Of a stretch of 64,000 nt of DNA, positions 11,287 through 21,543 are shown one piece after another. Each line of letters opens with the position of its first letter. Position 1 is the stretch's first letter. The notes beneath the pieces were generated by a model. The model did no database searches, had not been told where the DNA came from, and saw only the letters and a program-made list of their open reading frames with translations. The stretch comes from Eurosta solidaginis (Eukaryota; Arthropoda; Insecta; Diptera; Tephritidae): assembly GCF_040869045.1 (NCBI RefSeq), contig NC_090322.1:275802662-275866661 (forward strand). The letters run 5' to 3'. Made by a program: the position numbers and the translations under genes.

Positions 11287-11298
11287 TGGTGTCAGAAG
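11287..11298 (+). promoter_or_regulatory. Primer-binding site of Gypsy element
   Basis: TGGTGTCAGAAG starts two bases after the 5' LTR. TGG pairs with a tRNA CCA end. The priming tRNA was not identified here. Confidence 0.7.
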
Positions 11299-11343
11299 AG
11301 GAATTGTTGAATAAATTCCGAAGATTGGGAATACAACTTGGAC

Positions 11344-12786
11344 ATGGCAAAGTTCAGTGAATTGAAGATCCAGCAACTGAAAAAGGAGTTGGAAAACCGT
11401 GGATTAAATACAACTGGCAATAAGATCGAACTTCAAGCACGGCTACGAGAGGTAATGGAGTCGCAAGGAATTGATGTCGACGAGTTTGTCTTTTATCCTG
11501 ATGGGGACGAAACAACAACAAAAATGGAAGAGAAAAACGAAACATCGCAGACAGTTACGAGCACAGACTTGAACATGATATTGGCTGCAATAACTGCTCA
11601 AACATCGACAGTGGCATCTCAGCTGGAATCGCAGGAGACACGTTTAACATCCAAGATGGAAGAACAGAAAACGTATATGTCATCTCAACTAGAAGAACAG
11701 AAAACGTATATGTCATCTCAACTAGAAGAACAGAAAACGTATATGTCATCACAGATGGAATCCCAAGAGACACGTATAACATCAAAGATTGAAGCACAAG
11801 AAACGCGTATTTCGGAAATGTCAGCACAAATTTCAGCACAGATATCATCTCAGATCTCCACACAACTAGAAGAGCAGGAAGCCCGTATATCATCTAAACT
11901 GGAAGCGCATATGGAAGAAAAACTAACCCAGTTTCATGAAGGCTTCAGTGGTCGACAGGATAAAATCGAGGCCGAGGTGGATGCTTTGAGAGGACGTATC
12001 GAGCAGTTACAACTAAATCGTCCAGCAGTTTCAGCGAGTAATCCAAAGGTAAAAACACCATCCTTTGACGGTTCTGTTCCTTTCCAGGTCTTTAAGCTAC
12101 AGTTTGAGAAGACCGCAGCAGTGAACAACTGGAATGTGGAAGATAAAGTTGCAGCTCTGTTCGTGGCATTGAAAGGGCCAGCAGCCGAAATCCTACAGAC
12201 GATTCCCGAAGGAGAGCGGAACAACTATGAAGCATTGATGGCTGCTGTAGAACGACGTTACGGAAGCGAGCATAGAAAACAGATATTCCAAATTGAGTTG
12301 CAAAACCGCTACCAAAAAGCAAATGAGACATTGCAGGAGTTTGCTTCAGATGTTGAAAGGTTGGCTCATCTCGCAAATGCGGACGCACCCGTGGAATACA
12401 CCGAGAGGGTAAAAATCCAGAGTTTTATAAATGGCATACGAGACGTGGAAACGAAGCGAGCTACATACGCGAACCCAAAACTGACATTTGCTGAAACGGT
12501 ATCACATGCATTGACTCAGGAAACTGCCGCCCTATTGAGTAAACCAGCATATAAGGCTCATCGTGTAGAAGTAGAAAGGCCAGAATGGGTAGACACAATT
12601 TTGGAAGCACTGAAGGGATCACAACAGAAAAATGCCGGAGTTATTAAATGTTTCAAGTGCGGCAACCCAGGTCATATTGCACGACATTGCAGCACCGGTG
12701 CCAATAGCTCCAACAATGTGGGTGGCCGTAAACGCAGAGCTGAAGGAGATGAGCAAATCTCCAAGTCCACTCAATCGTTAAACTAA
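11344..12786 (+). CDS. gag: Gypsy Gag with N-terminal SAP domain
   Basis: A 480-residue Gag from the first ATG after the 5' LTR (11344); an in-frame TTG six bases earlier is not needed. Residues about 3-40 (FSELKIQQLKKELENRG...) match a SAP DNA-binding motif. Residues about 95-205 are a coiled coil built on EEQKTYMSSQL units, three of them near-identical 33-bp tandem repeats. About 235-385 is a retrotransposon Gag domain (FQVFKLQFEK...), and a CCHC knuckle, CFKCGNPGHIARHC, sits near 437. It would form the particle and package RNA. The TAA stop directly follows a GTTAAAC heptamer, the likely frameshift into pol. Confidence 0.95.
   Translation: MAKFSELKIQQLKKELENRGLNTTGNKIELQARLREVMESQGIDVDEFVFYPDGDETTTKMEEKNETSQTVTSTDLNMILAAITAQTSTVASQLESQETRLTSKMEEQKTYMSSQLEEQKTYMSSQLEEQKTYMSSQMESQETRITSKIEAQETRISEMSAQISAQISSQISTQLEEQEARISSKLEAHMEEKLTQFHEGFSGRQDKIEAEVDALRGRIEQLQLNRPAVSASNPKVKTPSFDGSVPFQVFKLQFEKTAAVNNWNVEDKVAALFVALKGPAAEILQTIPEGERNNYEALMAAVERRYGSEHRKQIFQIELQNRYQKANETLQEFASDVERLAHLANADAPVEYTERVKIQSFINGIRDVETKRATYANPKLTFAETVSHALTQETAALLSKPAYKAHRVEVERPEWVDTILEALKGSQQKNAGVIKCFKCGNPGHIARHCSTGANSSNNVGGRKRRAEGDEQISKSTQSLN
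12777..12783 (+). promoter_or_regulatory. Candidate -1 frameshift heptamer GTTAAAC at gag stop
   Basis: In the gag frame the codons are TTA AAC TAA. Slipping back one base reads GTT AAA CTA AAG and enters the pol frame, which is open from 12753. GUUAAAC is a heptamer known to work at an arterivirus frameshift site. The same heptamer is kept in the sister copy (52864-52870). No downstream pseudoknot was tested. Confidence 0.65.
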
Positions 12787-15700
12787 AGCGAGTCAGCCGC
12801 AAGGGGCGACAGCTGGCTCCCTCAATTGAATGCCCCATAATCTCTATCTCACAAATTGGAAGAAGGTCAAACAATCTTACGGTCGGAGGACATGTGGATG
12901 GAAAGAAACGTTTACTGACTGTAGATACGGGTGCATCTCATTCCATCATTCGAGCGGATTTAGTCAACAAGGAGATAACACCATTGCATGGAGCAAGATT
13001 GCGTACAGCCACTGGAGAAGACAGCACGGTTCTAGGAAAAGTATCATGTGAAGTCGCAATTGGGAACGCCACGGTAGTACACAATTTTATAGTGGCAGAG
13101 ATTGTTGACGAAATCATAATTGGAGTGGACTTCTTAATCGACCAGGGCATCAAGATCGACATGCAAAGCAAGACGATGCGATATAAGAACATGGATGTAT
13201 CACTTAATTTCGGCTACGAGAGAGGCTACAGCAGTAAACGAGTGCTGGTAGAAGAGAGTCAGCGAATACCACCAAAATCCGAAGCAGTCATCTGGGCAAA
13301 GGTTGATGGAGATTGTGGGACAAACAAATTGTGGGTTGTCGAAGCAGCAAACAAATCAGCACTGAACATACTTGTAGGAAAAACCCTGGCTATGACAAAA
13401 CAAGATGGACGTATTCCGGTAAGAGTACTCAATGAGTTCAATTCACCACTCAAACTGACTAAAGGAGCTATTTTGGGAAGATGCCAAGAGGCTGAAGTAG
13501 TTATTAACTGTGAACAGCTCCAGGAACACGTTTCAGCTAGTAATACTAATCTTTCAAATGACATCACGGCATGGACGCAGGGGCTAGGGGAAGCATATCA
13601 GAGTAAGGCAAAGCAACTGCTCCTAAAGTACGCGAACATATTTGACCAGGATGGTTCTAAACCAGGCCGCACCAACGTTGTGAAACATCAAATTGACACT
13701 GGAGATGCGAGGCCGATCCGTCAAGCTCCACGTAGTGTTCCACTGGCGAAGCGGGAAGTTGTGAGTCAAATTATACAAGAAATGAGCGACAGCGGCGTCA
13801 TCGAACCATCAGCTAGTCCCTGGAGCTCACCGGTAGTACTTGTAAAGAAAAAGGATGGAAAAATGAGGTTTTGCGTGGACTACCGGAAGTTGAATGACGT
13901 TACGAAAAAGGATAGCTACCCATTGCCAAGAATTGACGACACTCTGGACTCGCTCTCTGGTACGAAATGGTTTTCCACACTGGACTTGAAAAGCGGCTAC
14001 TGGCAAGTGGAGGTAAATGAGGAAGACAAAGAGAAAACAGCCTTCAGCGTCGGAGATGGTCTTTGGCAATTTACAGTAATGCCCTTTGGACTATGTAATG
14101 CACCAGCTACTTTCGAGAGACTCATGGATCAGGTATTGAAAGGACTACATTGGAAAACATGCTTGGTGTACCTGGACGACATCATCGTATTGGGCAAGAA
14201 TTTCGATGAACATCTTAAGAACTTGGAGGAAGTTTTCCAAAGAATAGCTGGCGCTGGTCTGAAGTTAAGTCCCAAAAAGTGTGCGCTGTTTAAAAAGGAA
14301 GTAAATTATTTGGGTCACAAGGTAACGACAGAGGGCATATGCACTGCGAACGAAAAGATAGAGGCTGTAAAGGATTGGCCAAGACCACAGAACCTACATG
14401 AATTAAGAAGTTTCCTTGGGCTGTGCACATATTACCGCCGATTTGTACAAAATTTTTCCAGCGTAGCCCATAGCCTCCATGAGCTTACAAGAAAAAATAA
14501 AGCTTTTGAATGGAAGAAGGAGCAAGAAGTGGCTTTCCAAACATTGAAGGAGCGTTTGTGCACTGCCCCAATGTTAGCATATCCGATTCCAGGAGCAACA
14601 TTTATTCTAGATACAGATGCGAGTGGATATGCTATAGGAGGCGTTTTATCACAACTGGTCGATGGACAGGAGAAGGTAGTTGCATATTACAGCCGTTCGA
14701 TTGGAAAACCAGAGAGGAACTACTGCGTTACGCGGAGAGAGCTGTTGGCATTGGTAGAGTGCGTTAAACATTTTCACAAATACCTCTACGGCCAGCGATT
14801 CCGTGTCAGGACAGATCACGCAGCTTTAAAATGGCTACTGCAGTTCCGTAATCCGGAAGGACAATTGGCACGGTGGATCGAGCGACTACAAAGCTATAAC
14901 TTTTCCATTGAGCATCGAAAAGGTAGTACCCATGGAAATGCCGATGCAATGTCACGAAGACCATGTAGTTTGGAATGCAAGCACTGTTCAAAAGCCGAGG
15001 CTAAAGAAGAAATTATAGACGTCCGGCTAATGACTATAACATGTACAGATGAATGGGACAAGGAACAGCTAAGAAAGTGCCAGCTAGAAGATGCAGATCT
15101 GTCACGTGTTATGCAAGGTCTCGAACGAAATGAAAGACCAAACAGAGAAGAGATGTCAGCAGAGAGTCCCATTGCGAAGTCATATTGGGCACAGTGGAAC
15201 AGTTTAGAATTGATATCCGGTTGCCTTCATCGAGTATGGGAGAGTGAGGATGGTAAATACAATAATAAACTGATTGTTGTTCCCAGAAAGAGGATTCCTG
15301 ATGTGCTCAGCGAGCTGCATAATGGTCCAAGCGGAGGTCATCTTGGAATCACGAAGACGCTCGAGAAGATTAAACAGAGATTCTATTGGGTTGGTTGCCG
15401 TCAGTCGGTCACTGAGTGGATTGCGAACTGCGAGGTTTGCAGCAGAGCGAAAGGGCCCAGAACACGAAGTCATGGCCAGATGAAGCAATATAACTCAGGC
15501 GCGCCATTTGAAAGGATCGCCATGGATGTCGCAGGTCCATTTCCTACTAGCAACCGCGGAAACAAATACGTACTGGTGGTTATGGATTATTTCAGTAAAT
15601 GGCCAGAGGTATACCCAATCCCAAACCAAGAAGCAGAAACAGTAGCAGAAGTGGTTAAAAACGACTGGGTTGCAAGGTATGGTGTACCAATGGAGTTACA

Positions 15701-16382
15701 TTCTGACCAAGGCAGGAATTTTGAATCAGCTGTGTTCCAAGAAATGTGCAAGAAGCTGGGCATTCGGAAAACACGGACAACTGCATTGCATCCTCAGTCC
15801 GATGGTATGGTGGAACGTTTCAATAGAACATTGGAGGAGCATTTAAGGAAAGTAGTAGACAAGTACCATAAGGACTGGGATACACACATATCATTATTCT
15901 TGATGGCCTACCGATCGGCAGTACATGACACAACGGGCCAAACTCCCGCAAAGGTAATTTTTGGCAATGACCTTCGACTGCCAGCTGATTTGAAGTATGG
16001 GATAGATGTCGATGCGGAGAGGAATGTCAAGAAATCCACTGGTGTTTTGGAAGAAGAGCTGAGAGAGATACACAATCTGGTAAGGCAACGAGCAAAGATT
16101 ATGAGTGACAAGATGAAAGCAAGGTACGATAAAGCAATTAATTCGGAAGGGTTTCAGGAAGGAGATTTGGTGCTGCTATACAACCCACAACGAAAAAAAG
16201 GTTTGTCCCCAAAATTGCAGTGTAACTGGGAAGGTCCATACAAAGTTGTAAAACGAATCAACGATGTAGTGTACCGCATACAAACCATCGGTAAACCACG
16301 AACCAAAATGAAGGTGGTCCATTTGGAAAGGCTAGCAACGTTTAGATCGAGAGATTTGTCTGATCGGGACGATCAGACTTAG
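12783..16382 (+). CDS. pol: Gypsy Pol: protease, RT, RNase H, integrase
   Basis: The frame opens at 12753 and runs to TAG at 16380-16382; translation is expected as a Gag-Pol fusion, so the GTG/first ATG positions are not starts. Counting from 12894: protease DTGAS near residue 10, RT with YPLPRIDD, FSTLDLKSGYWQ, FGLCNAPATFE and YLDD near 426, RNase H DTDASG near 573 and RTDHAALKW, integrase HHCC zinc finger (HLGITKTLEKI...CEVC) near 815, and the D, D, E core in MDVAGPF, HSDQGRNF and VERFNRTLEEH. No chromodomain or env follows. No stop or missing catalytic residue is visible, so the enzyme set appears functional. Confidence 0.95.
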   Translation, partial: LKRVSRKGRQLAPSIECPIISISQIGRRSNNLTVGGHVDGKKRLLTVDTGASHSIIRADLVNKEITPLHGARLRTATGEDSTVLGKVSCEVAIGNATVVHNFIVAEIVDEIIIGVDFLIDQGIKIDMQSKTMRYKNMDVSLNFGYERGYSSKRVLVEESQRIPPKSEAVIWAKVDGDCGTNKLWVVEAANKSALNILVGKTLAMTKQDGRIPVRVLNEFNSPLKLTKGAILGRCQEAEVVINCEQLQEHVSASNTNLSNDITAWTQGLGEAYQSKAKQLLLKYANIFDQDGSKPGRTNVVKHQIDTGDARPIRQAPRSVPLAKREVVSQIIQEMSDSGVIEPSASPWSSPVVLVKKKDGKMRFCVDYRKLNDVTKKDSYPLPRIDDTLDSLSGTKWFSTLDLKSGYWQVEVNEEDKEKTAFSVGDGLWQFTVMPFGLCNAPATFERLMDQVLKGLHWKTCLVYLDDIIVLGKNFDEHLKNLEEVFQRIAGAGLKLSPKKCALFKKEVNYLGHKVTTEGICTANEKIEAVKDWPRPQNLHELRSFLGLCTYYRRFVQNFSSVAHSLHELTRKNKAFEWKKEQEVAFQTLKERLCTAPMLAYPIPGATFILDTDASGYAIGGVLSQLVDGQEKVVAYYSRSIGKPERNYCVTRRELLALVECVKHFHKYLYGQRFRVRTDHAALKWLLQFRNPEGQLARWIERLQSYNFSIEHRKGSTHGNADAMSRRPCSLECKHCSKAEAKEEIIDVRLMTITCTDEWDKEQLRKCQLEDADLSRVMQGLERNERPNREEMSAESPIAKSYWAQWNSLELISGCLHRVWESEDGKYNNKLIVVPRKRIPDVLSELHNGPSGGHLGITKTLEKIKQRFYWVGCRQSVTEWIANCEVCSRAKGPRTRSHGQMKQYNSGAPFERIAMDVAGPFPTSNRGNKYVLVVMDYFSKWPEVYPIPNQEAETVAEVVKNDWVARYGVPMELHSDQGRNFESAVFQEMCKKLGIRKTRTTALHPQSDGMVERFNRTLEEHLRKVVDKYHKDWDTHISLFLMAYRSAVHDTTGQTPAKVIFGNDLRLPADLKYGIDVDAERNVKKSTGVLEEELREIHNLVRQRAKIMSDKMKARYDKAINSEGFQEGDLVLLYNPQRKKGLSPKLQCNWEGPYKVVKRINDVVYRIQTIGKPRTKMKVVHLERLATFRSRDLSDRDDQT

Positions 16383-16393
16383 GTGGAGGGCAG
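16381..16393 (+). promoter_or_regulatory. Polypurine tract of Gypsy element
   Basis: AGGTGGAGGGCAG abuts the 3' LTR and overlaps the pol stop codon; expected primer for plus-strand DNA. Confidence 0.8.
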
Positions 16394-17105
16394 TGTCACG
16401 GATATTAGCATCACTAAATTATCCCATCACTAAGGCGATGCTAAGGCCATGCCAAGCAGTATTTACGTTAATAATCAAATCAAGTATACACATATATAGG
16501 CAGCCCAGAGAGATGTCACACACAGATGCATTTACTTATATGCCTATGTGCGCGCGAGAGACTGTAAACTACAAACATTCACATCAATAATTCAATCTTT
16601 ATGTATCTACATAAACGAATAAATAATTGCCTCTACACATATGTACGTATACGAGCAGCGGAGCGGCAATGCACAAACACATGCATATATCTTATCTGAG
16701 TTGTCACAAGAGTGAGCAATAATTTGTGCACGTAGTTGTGGCTGGCGATTTTGTAGCCGAAACAACTAGTAAGTTCTGGAAATCGAAGAGCCTAGAAGTA
16801 TGCAGCGTAAACTATAAAAGCGGCGCCAGCGAGTAAGAAGTAATTCAGTTTGATTTGAATTGTCAAGCAGTTACGAGTAAGACGATATCTAGCGAGCAAT
16901 AGCACTATTATTTTGAAAGTCAGTTTCCTTTAAGATATCAGTTTGGTTATTAAGCTATTCGTTGCACAGTTTGAGTGTTATTGTGAAGTACTTAATAAAG
17001 GCCATTTTTCCATCATTCAATATTGGAGTTATTTATTCAACAGTTTAGTGATTCGAACTTAGCAGAGGATTGCAAATAAGAGGATTTGCAAGTAAATTCG
17101 TTACA
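16394..17105 (+). repeat. 3' LTR of Gypsy element (712 bp)
   Basis: Same length as the 5' LTR and no difference was seen on reading both. AATAAA at about 16994-16999 would serve as polyadenylation signal. Confidence 0.97.
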
Positions 17106-17109
17106 ATAT

Positions 17110-17867
17110 GTTTAAATGCTTTTACAAATCCACATAAGTACAAACACATAGGGCGTGCATGTAATCAAAGGATTAAACTATTTTAAAAAAAATGAAAATT
17201 TCGAAAAATTATTCAATTAAATAATGATTAAATGTTTCATTCGAAATAAGCCAACTTTAAACGCTCTGTGTTGGCTAATTAACATTACTTTTGGGGATGA
17301 ACATTTTTTATTATTGAACTATTTTTTCTAAGCATATTTTTTTCATTCAACCGGCATTCTTTATTTCACATTTGAATTTTTAAGTTTTAACTCACACATT
17401 TACATATTAATAAATTATTTATTATTATACATGATTTATAAATTATACATGATTTAAATGTGTAAGTTTAAAAAGTGCTTACAAAATTTATCAAGCATGT
17501 AAACGTGAAACCATGCATTTTCAAACTTAGTAGGTCGTGTCGATATTTTGTGAAAAAATTGATTTTACAAAAAATTCTTCACGATCCTATCTAAGAAACT
17601 TTACTTGAGGCGCCATGGTCAAAAACTGGTTTGAACGCCTTGAGTTTTAAAGTTAAATTTAGTTGCCTTTTTTAAATAACTTTTGCTGAATAAAACTTAA
17701 ATCGTTTTCACATCCTTTCATCAAGCCAAAGTTTTAAAGTCTAAGATAGGTTGAAATATATACAACCAATACATGACGCCCAGCTGCGATTCCAAGCAGA
17801 ATCGTGCTCCTTTTTATTTTTCCTAATAACTACCACATATTTTACGCTGACTTCTAACGTTAGCTTC
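17110..17867. other. AT-rich DNA, nothing recognised
   Basis: Low-complexity A/T-rich sequence directly after the Gypsy duplication. No open frame or repeat partner identified. Confidence 0.5.
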
Positions 17868-18036
17868 TACTCAGATGAATTTTTACTGAGAATTTTTCCA
17901 TAGCAGGAATTCACTCGGAGTAAATACCAAACCACTGCCGTCACCCCTAGGATAAGATAATCCTTGAACCCAGGGCCTTGAACTTTATAGGTGGAGCACC
18001 CTACCACTACACAACGGCGACCAACAAGGCAAGGTT
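17868..18036 (-). repeat. tRNA-derived SINE copy, minus strand
   Basis: On the minus strand it starts GGTCGCCGTTGTGTAGTGG, with a Pol III B-box-like GGTTCAAGGAT and a body containing TTTACTCCGAGTGAATTCC. The layout and wording match the SINE copies at 62185 and 63086, but it is more diverged and shortened. I treat it as a SINE and not a tRNA gene because no cloverleaf beyond the head is present and a shared non-tRNA body follows. Confidence 0.7.
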
Positions 18037-18150
18037 GAGCTGGCCGGCTTCTTGGCAAATACTTGAAGTATTGTAGGCCACACGTTTATTGTTGCCCAGA
18101 AATTTGACAGCGCTAGCTGAGGTGTTCATCTCGCGAGCGTGAGAGACGCA

Positions 18151-18187
18151 TATAAAACCGGCTCAATCATTGCTCGCTGCAGTCAAC
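18151..18187 (+). promoter_or_regulatory. TATA + initiator core promoter-like site
   Basis: TATAAAA (18151-18157) lies exactly 30 nt before the A of TGCAGTCAAC (18181), a fly-type initiator. The segment is GC-richer than its surroundings. It may drive a small host gene or belong to an unrecognised LTR; no ORF downstream supports either. Confidence 0.45.
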
Positions 18188-18482
18188 ACTTCTTCCTACA
18201 TTTGATGTTACTAACGAAGTCAAATTTAGAGACAAAAAATACCAGAAGGTAGTGCAATCTTTAGTAAGCTTCTTGCACGGCTCGCATCTCCTAGATAGCT
18301 TAGCACCTTAGCACTCCAGGACATTCTTTAAACCGTTTTATTTAGCTTGACTTGACAGGCTGGTTGGTTGGCTGGCTGGCACGAATTTTGTAATTGAAAT
18401 TTAAGTAACTTCCCGATAAGCTACACGCTTGAAACTTGGAATATAGTTCAGAACCCGATGACAATGCAATAATAAAAAAAAA

Positions 18483-18720
18483 ATCGCCGCTAGGTGGCCC
18501 AAGGATCGAGATATTCATAAAAATCGTATTTGTGGTCTAATTTGGCTCATATTTGGAACACATAATACATACAAGAACGGAAAGCGAGCTATGAAAAAAA
18601 AAATTGCCGCTGGGTGGCGCAAGGATCGAGATATTCACAAAAATCGTATTTGTGGTCCGATTTAGCTCATATTTGGAACAAATATTACATACAGTTCGGT
18701 AGCAGTGACATCAGTATATT
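18483..18720. repeat. Two 120-bp tandem repeat units
   Basis: The blocks at 18481-18540 and 18601-18660 match at almost every position with an offset of exactly 120 (GGATCGAGATATTCA, AAATCGTATTTGTGGTC). The likeness fades after the TTGGAACA segment of each unit. Confidence 0.85.
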
Positions 18721-18997
18721 TTGGAGTTGGAGGAGGGACAAGCATACGTGGCGCAGAGTCGAGTAAAATTTTTGGAAGGATTATGTATTGAGGACTTAGA
18801 TTGTAACAAATTGTTAGGAAAGAGTCCTTGTAATAATGAGTCACTAAATGAACTAAATATAATGAGAACTAAAAGGCAATTAAACAAAGACTAAAAACCA
18901 GAAAATAAAATAATTAAAAATAAATTTTTTTAGTTAAACGGTTTTATTGAAAACAATACTTACATTAAGTAATAAATACACTAAAACTAGAAAATAA

Positions 18998-19239
18998 TTA
19001 GGTAGGTCCTAGGTACTAGTCATCACACTCCTCATCAATCTAGACAGACAATTAAATAAAAGCGTTGTGTGCGTGAAATTTCTAAAAATATGCGGCGTAG
19101 CATAACCTGATTAAGGTTCAGTTGGTCTTATATATGACTATCAATAGAAATTTGATGCGGCCCACGCTTTTATTTAATTGTCTGATCAACGTCCTAGATT
19201 GATGAGGTGTGTGATGACTAGTACCTAGGACCTACCTAA
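18998..19239. repeat. Foldback: ~68-bp inverted repeat arms
   Basis: Arm 18998-19065 (TAGGTAGGTCCTAGGTACTA...ATAAAAGCGT) is the reverse complement of 19164-19239, apart from a short insertion (ATCAACGTC) and a few substitutions in the right arm. The loop is about 98 nt. Probably the terminal part of a dispersed foldback element that includes the 120-bp units upstream. Confidence 0.85.
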
Positions 19240-20387
19240 CTTAAACATTTAACTAATACCTGTATACTCTCATTTCTGCTAGTACCATATGAACTGCACT
19301 TAAGCAACCTCGCGGCATTATGCCTAAATGCATTTCTTGCAGCTATGTTCCGGGATACTAGTGCTACTGGTTGCACGTGGAGAATGGCATATATTGCTAC
19401 TTTAATTATACTTATAAATGCTAATCTACATAAAAGGCGTTGTTTCATATTAAACGTTCGTTGCATGAAGGTCCAAAAAGGGCTTCAAAATGGTCCATCG
19501 TGCTCCTCGAAGCATTCTTTCAGCTTTCCTGCCAAATCGATGTTTGGATTTGATCTTACTATGAGTTTATTACAGAGTTATTTTATCTAGCTTACGTTTA
19601 TTCCAATAAGGGATGTGATGCTTCCTAGCCAACATCGACATTTGCCTTTTCTGAGTTGATGGTCAGCGTAACTTCACAAGCGTCCAATCCATCAAAAAGC
19701 TCAATATATAGAACTGGGATTAATACCGTTTTGATAAAATCAAATATGCTGCCAAACTATGCAGCGCTATCGTCCTCTTGGTAACCAAAATTTTGTTACC
19801 GGAATTTTACGCAAGTATTCAATTTAAGCGTTGCAGTCTCAGCAATATTCTCGATTGTGTTCGAGAAGAAATAGTAAGCTCTACATATAATAATGCCAAT
19901 GCAGCGACTAAATTGAGCGCAGATCAGCTCGTGGGCTTGATGGATTCGATAATTTTGCAAATTATAAAACTACCAAAATACCACCATGTGGCAAATTTGA
20001 GATTTCTTAGCTCTGCGCATCCAGCTCCATTCAATAAAATCGCATCATTCATATTTCAATGTCAATTTTGTAAAGTAAAGGTTAAATTCAATCTGGACTC
20101 CAAAACTGCATTTAAGCCCTTTCATTTATATAGCCTCTAACTGGAAAAAACCAGGAGCTTTTTTGATATATATACAATCTTATTGTTCTAACATATTTAG
20201 AAAAAAGATTATTTTAATCTATCATGAAAAAATTCCTTAAGAAAAAAAGGGTAAAACCAGCTTTTCTGTTGGTGGTTTTGCAAAGGCATCGACAATAAAC
20301 ATATGATTGTAAACTTTTTCATTCGGACACCTGGGCGTATGAGTAATATTTTCGCAATGCACAAACTACATAAGCACAAACATTTAT
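19240..20387. other. Unassigned DNA with one unrecognised ORF
   Basis: A 120-codon frame (19778-20140 plus) is open but I see no conserved domain, splice site pair or codon bias that would support a gene. The rest is AT-rich. Confidence 0.4.
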
Positions 20388-20390
20388 ATT

Positions 20391-20471
20391 CACCCCTATT
20401 GCGAGTGTCGACTGAGAATAGTAATCGACTATTAAGCGATTATCGATTATCACCCCTATTGCGAATGTCGA
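20391..20471. repeat. Duplicated left terminus of Harbinger element
   Basis: CACCCCTATTGCG(A/G)(A/G)TGTCGA occurs at 20391-20411 and again at 20451-20471 in direct orientation. On the right an extra ATTCACCCC follows the duplication at 23952. The layout suggests insertion into the terminus of a related element or a subterminal transposase-site duplication. Confidence 0.8.
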
Positions 20472-20582
20472 TCGCACGCTCATTTATCGACTGTGAATAC
20501 TCTTTTGATCGATTGTCTTTCTACAGCCATTTTGCAGTCGTTGAAGCGTTTAAGTGATAGAAAAAAGTGAAACAGTTTAAAA

Positions 20583-21543
20583 ATGGAAGAAAAAAAGTAA
20601 AAAAATTTGAATAAAAGTAAAAAATGTAAACCTAAATAATAAAAAGTGGTTATTTTAATTGCAGGTCAAAAGTTGTAAGCTATAAACGGCAAATCGCAAG
20701 ACTGGTGCAGCTAATGCAAGAACATCCTGATTTAGGCAAAGGCGTGTGTGGAAAAGCCCAGGGAAAATCAAGATGGGAATTGATAGCGGCTGAGCTCAAT
20801 AGCTTGGGACCACCGATGCGTTCTTGGGAAAAGTGGTTAAAGGTAAACAAATTTGTATATAGCGTCCATAAAGAAAATATTGAACATTCCTTTGTAGGTG
20901 TGGACGGACTCGAAAAGTAAAACGAAGAAAAAATGTTCGCAGAACCGAATGGAGTACCAAGCAACTGGTGGAGGCCCAAATAACGTCCATACGTTTTCGG
21001 CGATAGAGGAAGCTATTATTAGTTTTTTAAGTATTGACGCCTATATTGATCCCCCTAGCGAAGAAATTGGAATGGGCAATGTGGTAAGTCCAATCAAGAG
21101 TTGGTGGTAGGTCGACTGAAATTGTTGAAGATGAGCAGGAAAATGAAGTACCTGAAAGAAGCGTATCATGTCAGATCCAGGAAAGAGCTGCACTACAGGC
21201 AACTCCAGCAAGAAGGTCGAAAAATATAAGCGAAAAGGAAAAAAGGTTAGCACTGTTGGAGAAGCAGATTGACATTCAAAGTAAACATTTTAAGGCCCTG
21301 AAAAGAAATATATTAGGTATTAAGAAAAGTGTTGTAAATATAGAAGGATACATGAGGAGGTTAGTTGCGCTAAATTTTGAGGCTGTAACTTTAAAGCAAG
21401 AGAAACTAGAAATTGAAAAAGAAAAGTTTAAACTGCTAAAAGAAGAAATTATTAATAAGAAAAAGCATAGGAGAGATAAATTAAGGTTGAAAGAACAGAT
21501 TTTGGAGTTGGAGAAGGAGAGAATTACCAAAGCACTTATGTGA
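20583..21543 (+). CDS. Harbinger Myb/SANT-like DNA-binding protein, three exons
   Basis: Likely model: exon 1 20583-20596 (MEEK), intron 20597-20664 (GT...GCAG), exon 2 20665-20842, intron 20843-20897 (GTAAAC...TGTAG), exon 3 from 20898. Spliced exons 2-3 read LVQLMQEHPDLGKG, WELIAAELNSLGPP, a conserved Trp-Lys block, VWTDSKSKTKKK and ATGGGP, the Myb/SANT-like module of PIF/Harbinger second proteins, which escorts the transposase to DNA. The C-terminal half (21256-21543) is a Lys/Glu-rich coiled coil. Between about 21085 and 21120 the frame breaks (a GTAAGT...GTAG stretch too short for an intron), so this copy may be a pseudogene. Confidence 0.75.

Larger units (their letters stand above)
10573..17105 (+). 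mobile_element. Ty3/Gypsy LTR retrotransposon, structurally complete
   Basis: A 6533-bp element: two 712-bp LTRs (TGTCACGG...GTTACA) that look identical by eye, flanked by a 4-bp duplication ATAT (10569-10572 and 17106-17109). It has a primer-binding site, gag, pol with protease-RT-RNase H-integrase, and a purine-rich tract. All frames are open and no env is present. LTR identity implies a very recent insertion. A diverged, decayed relative lies at 48707-55008 on the other strand. Confidence 0.97.

Noticed and set aside
13827..14069. Minus-strand ORFs within the Gypsy pol
   Set aside because: Shadows of the Pol frame; no independent motif.
19778..20140. 120-codon ORF as a possible host gene
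   Set aside because: No domain, splice sites or promoter; kept only as unassigned DNA.
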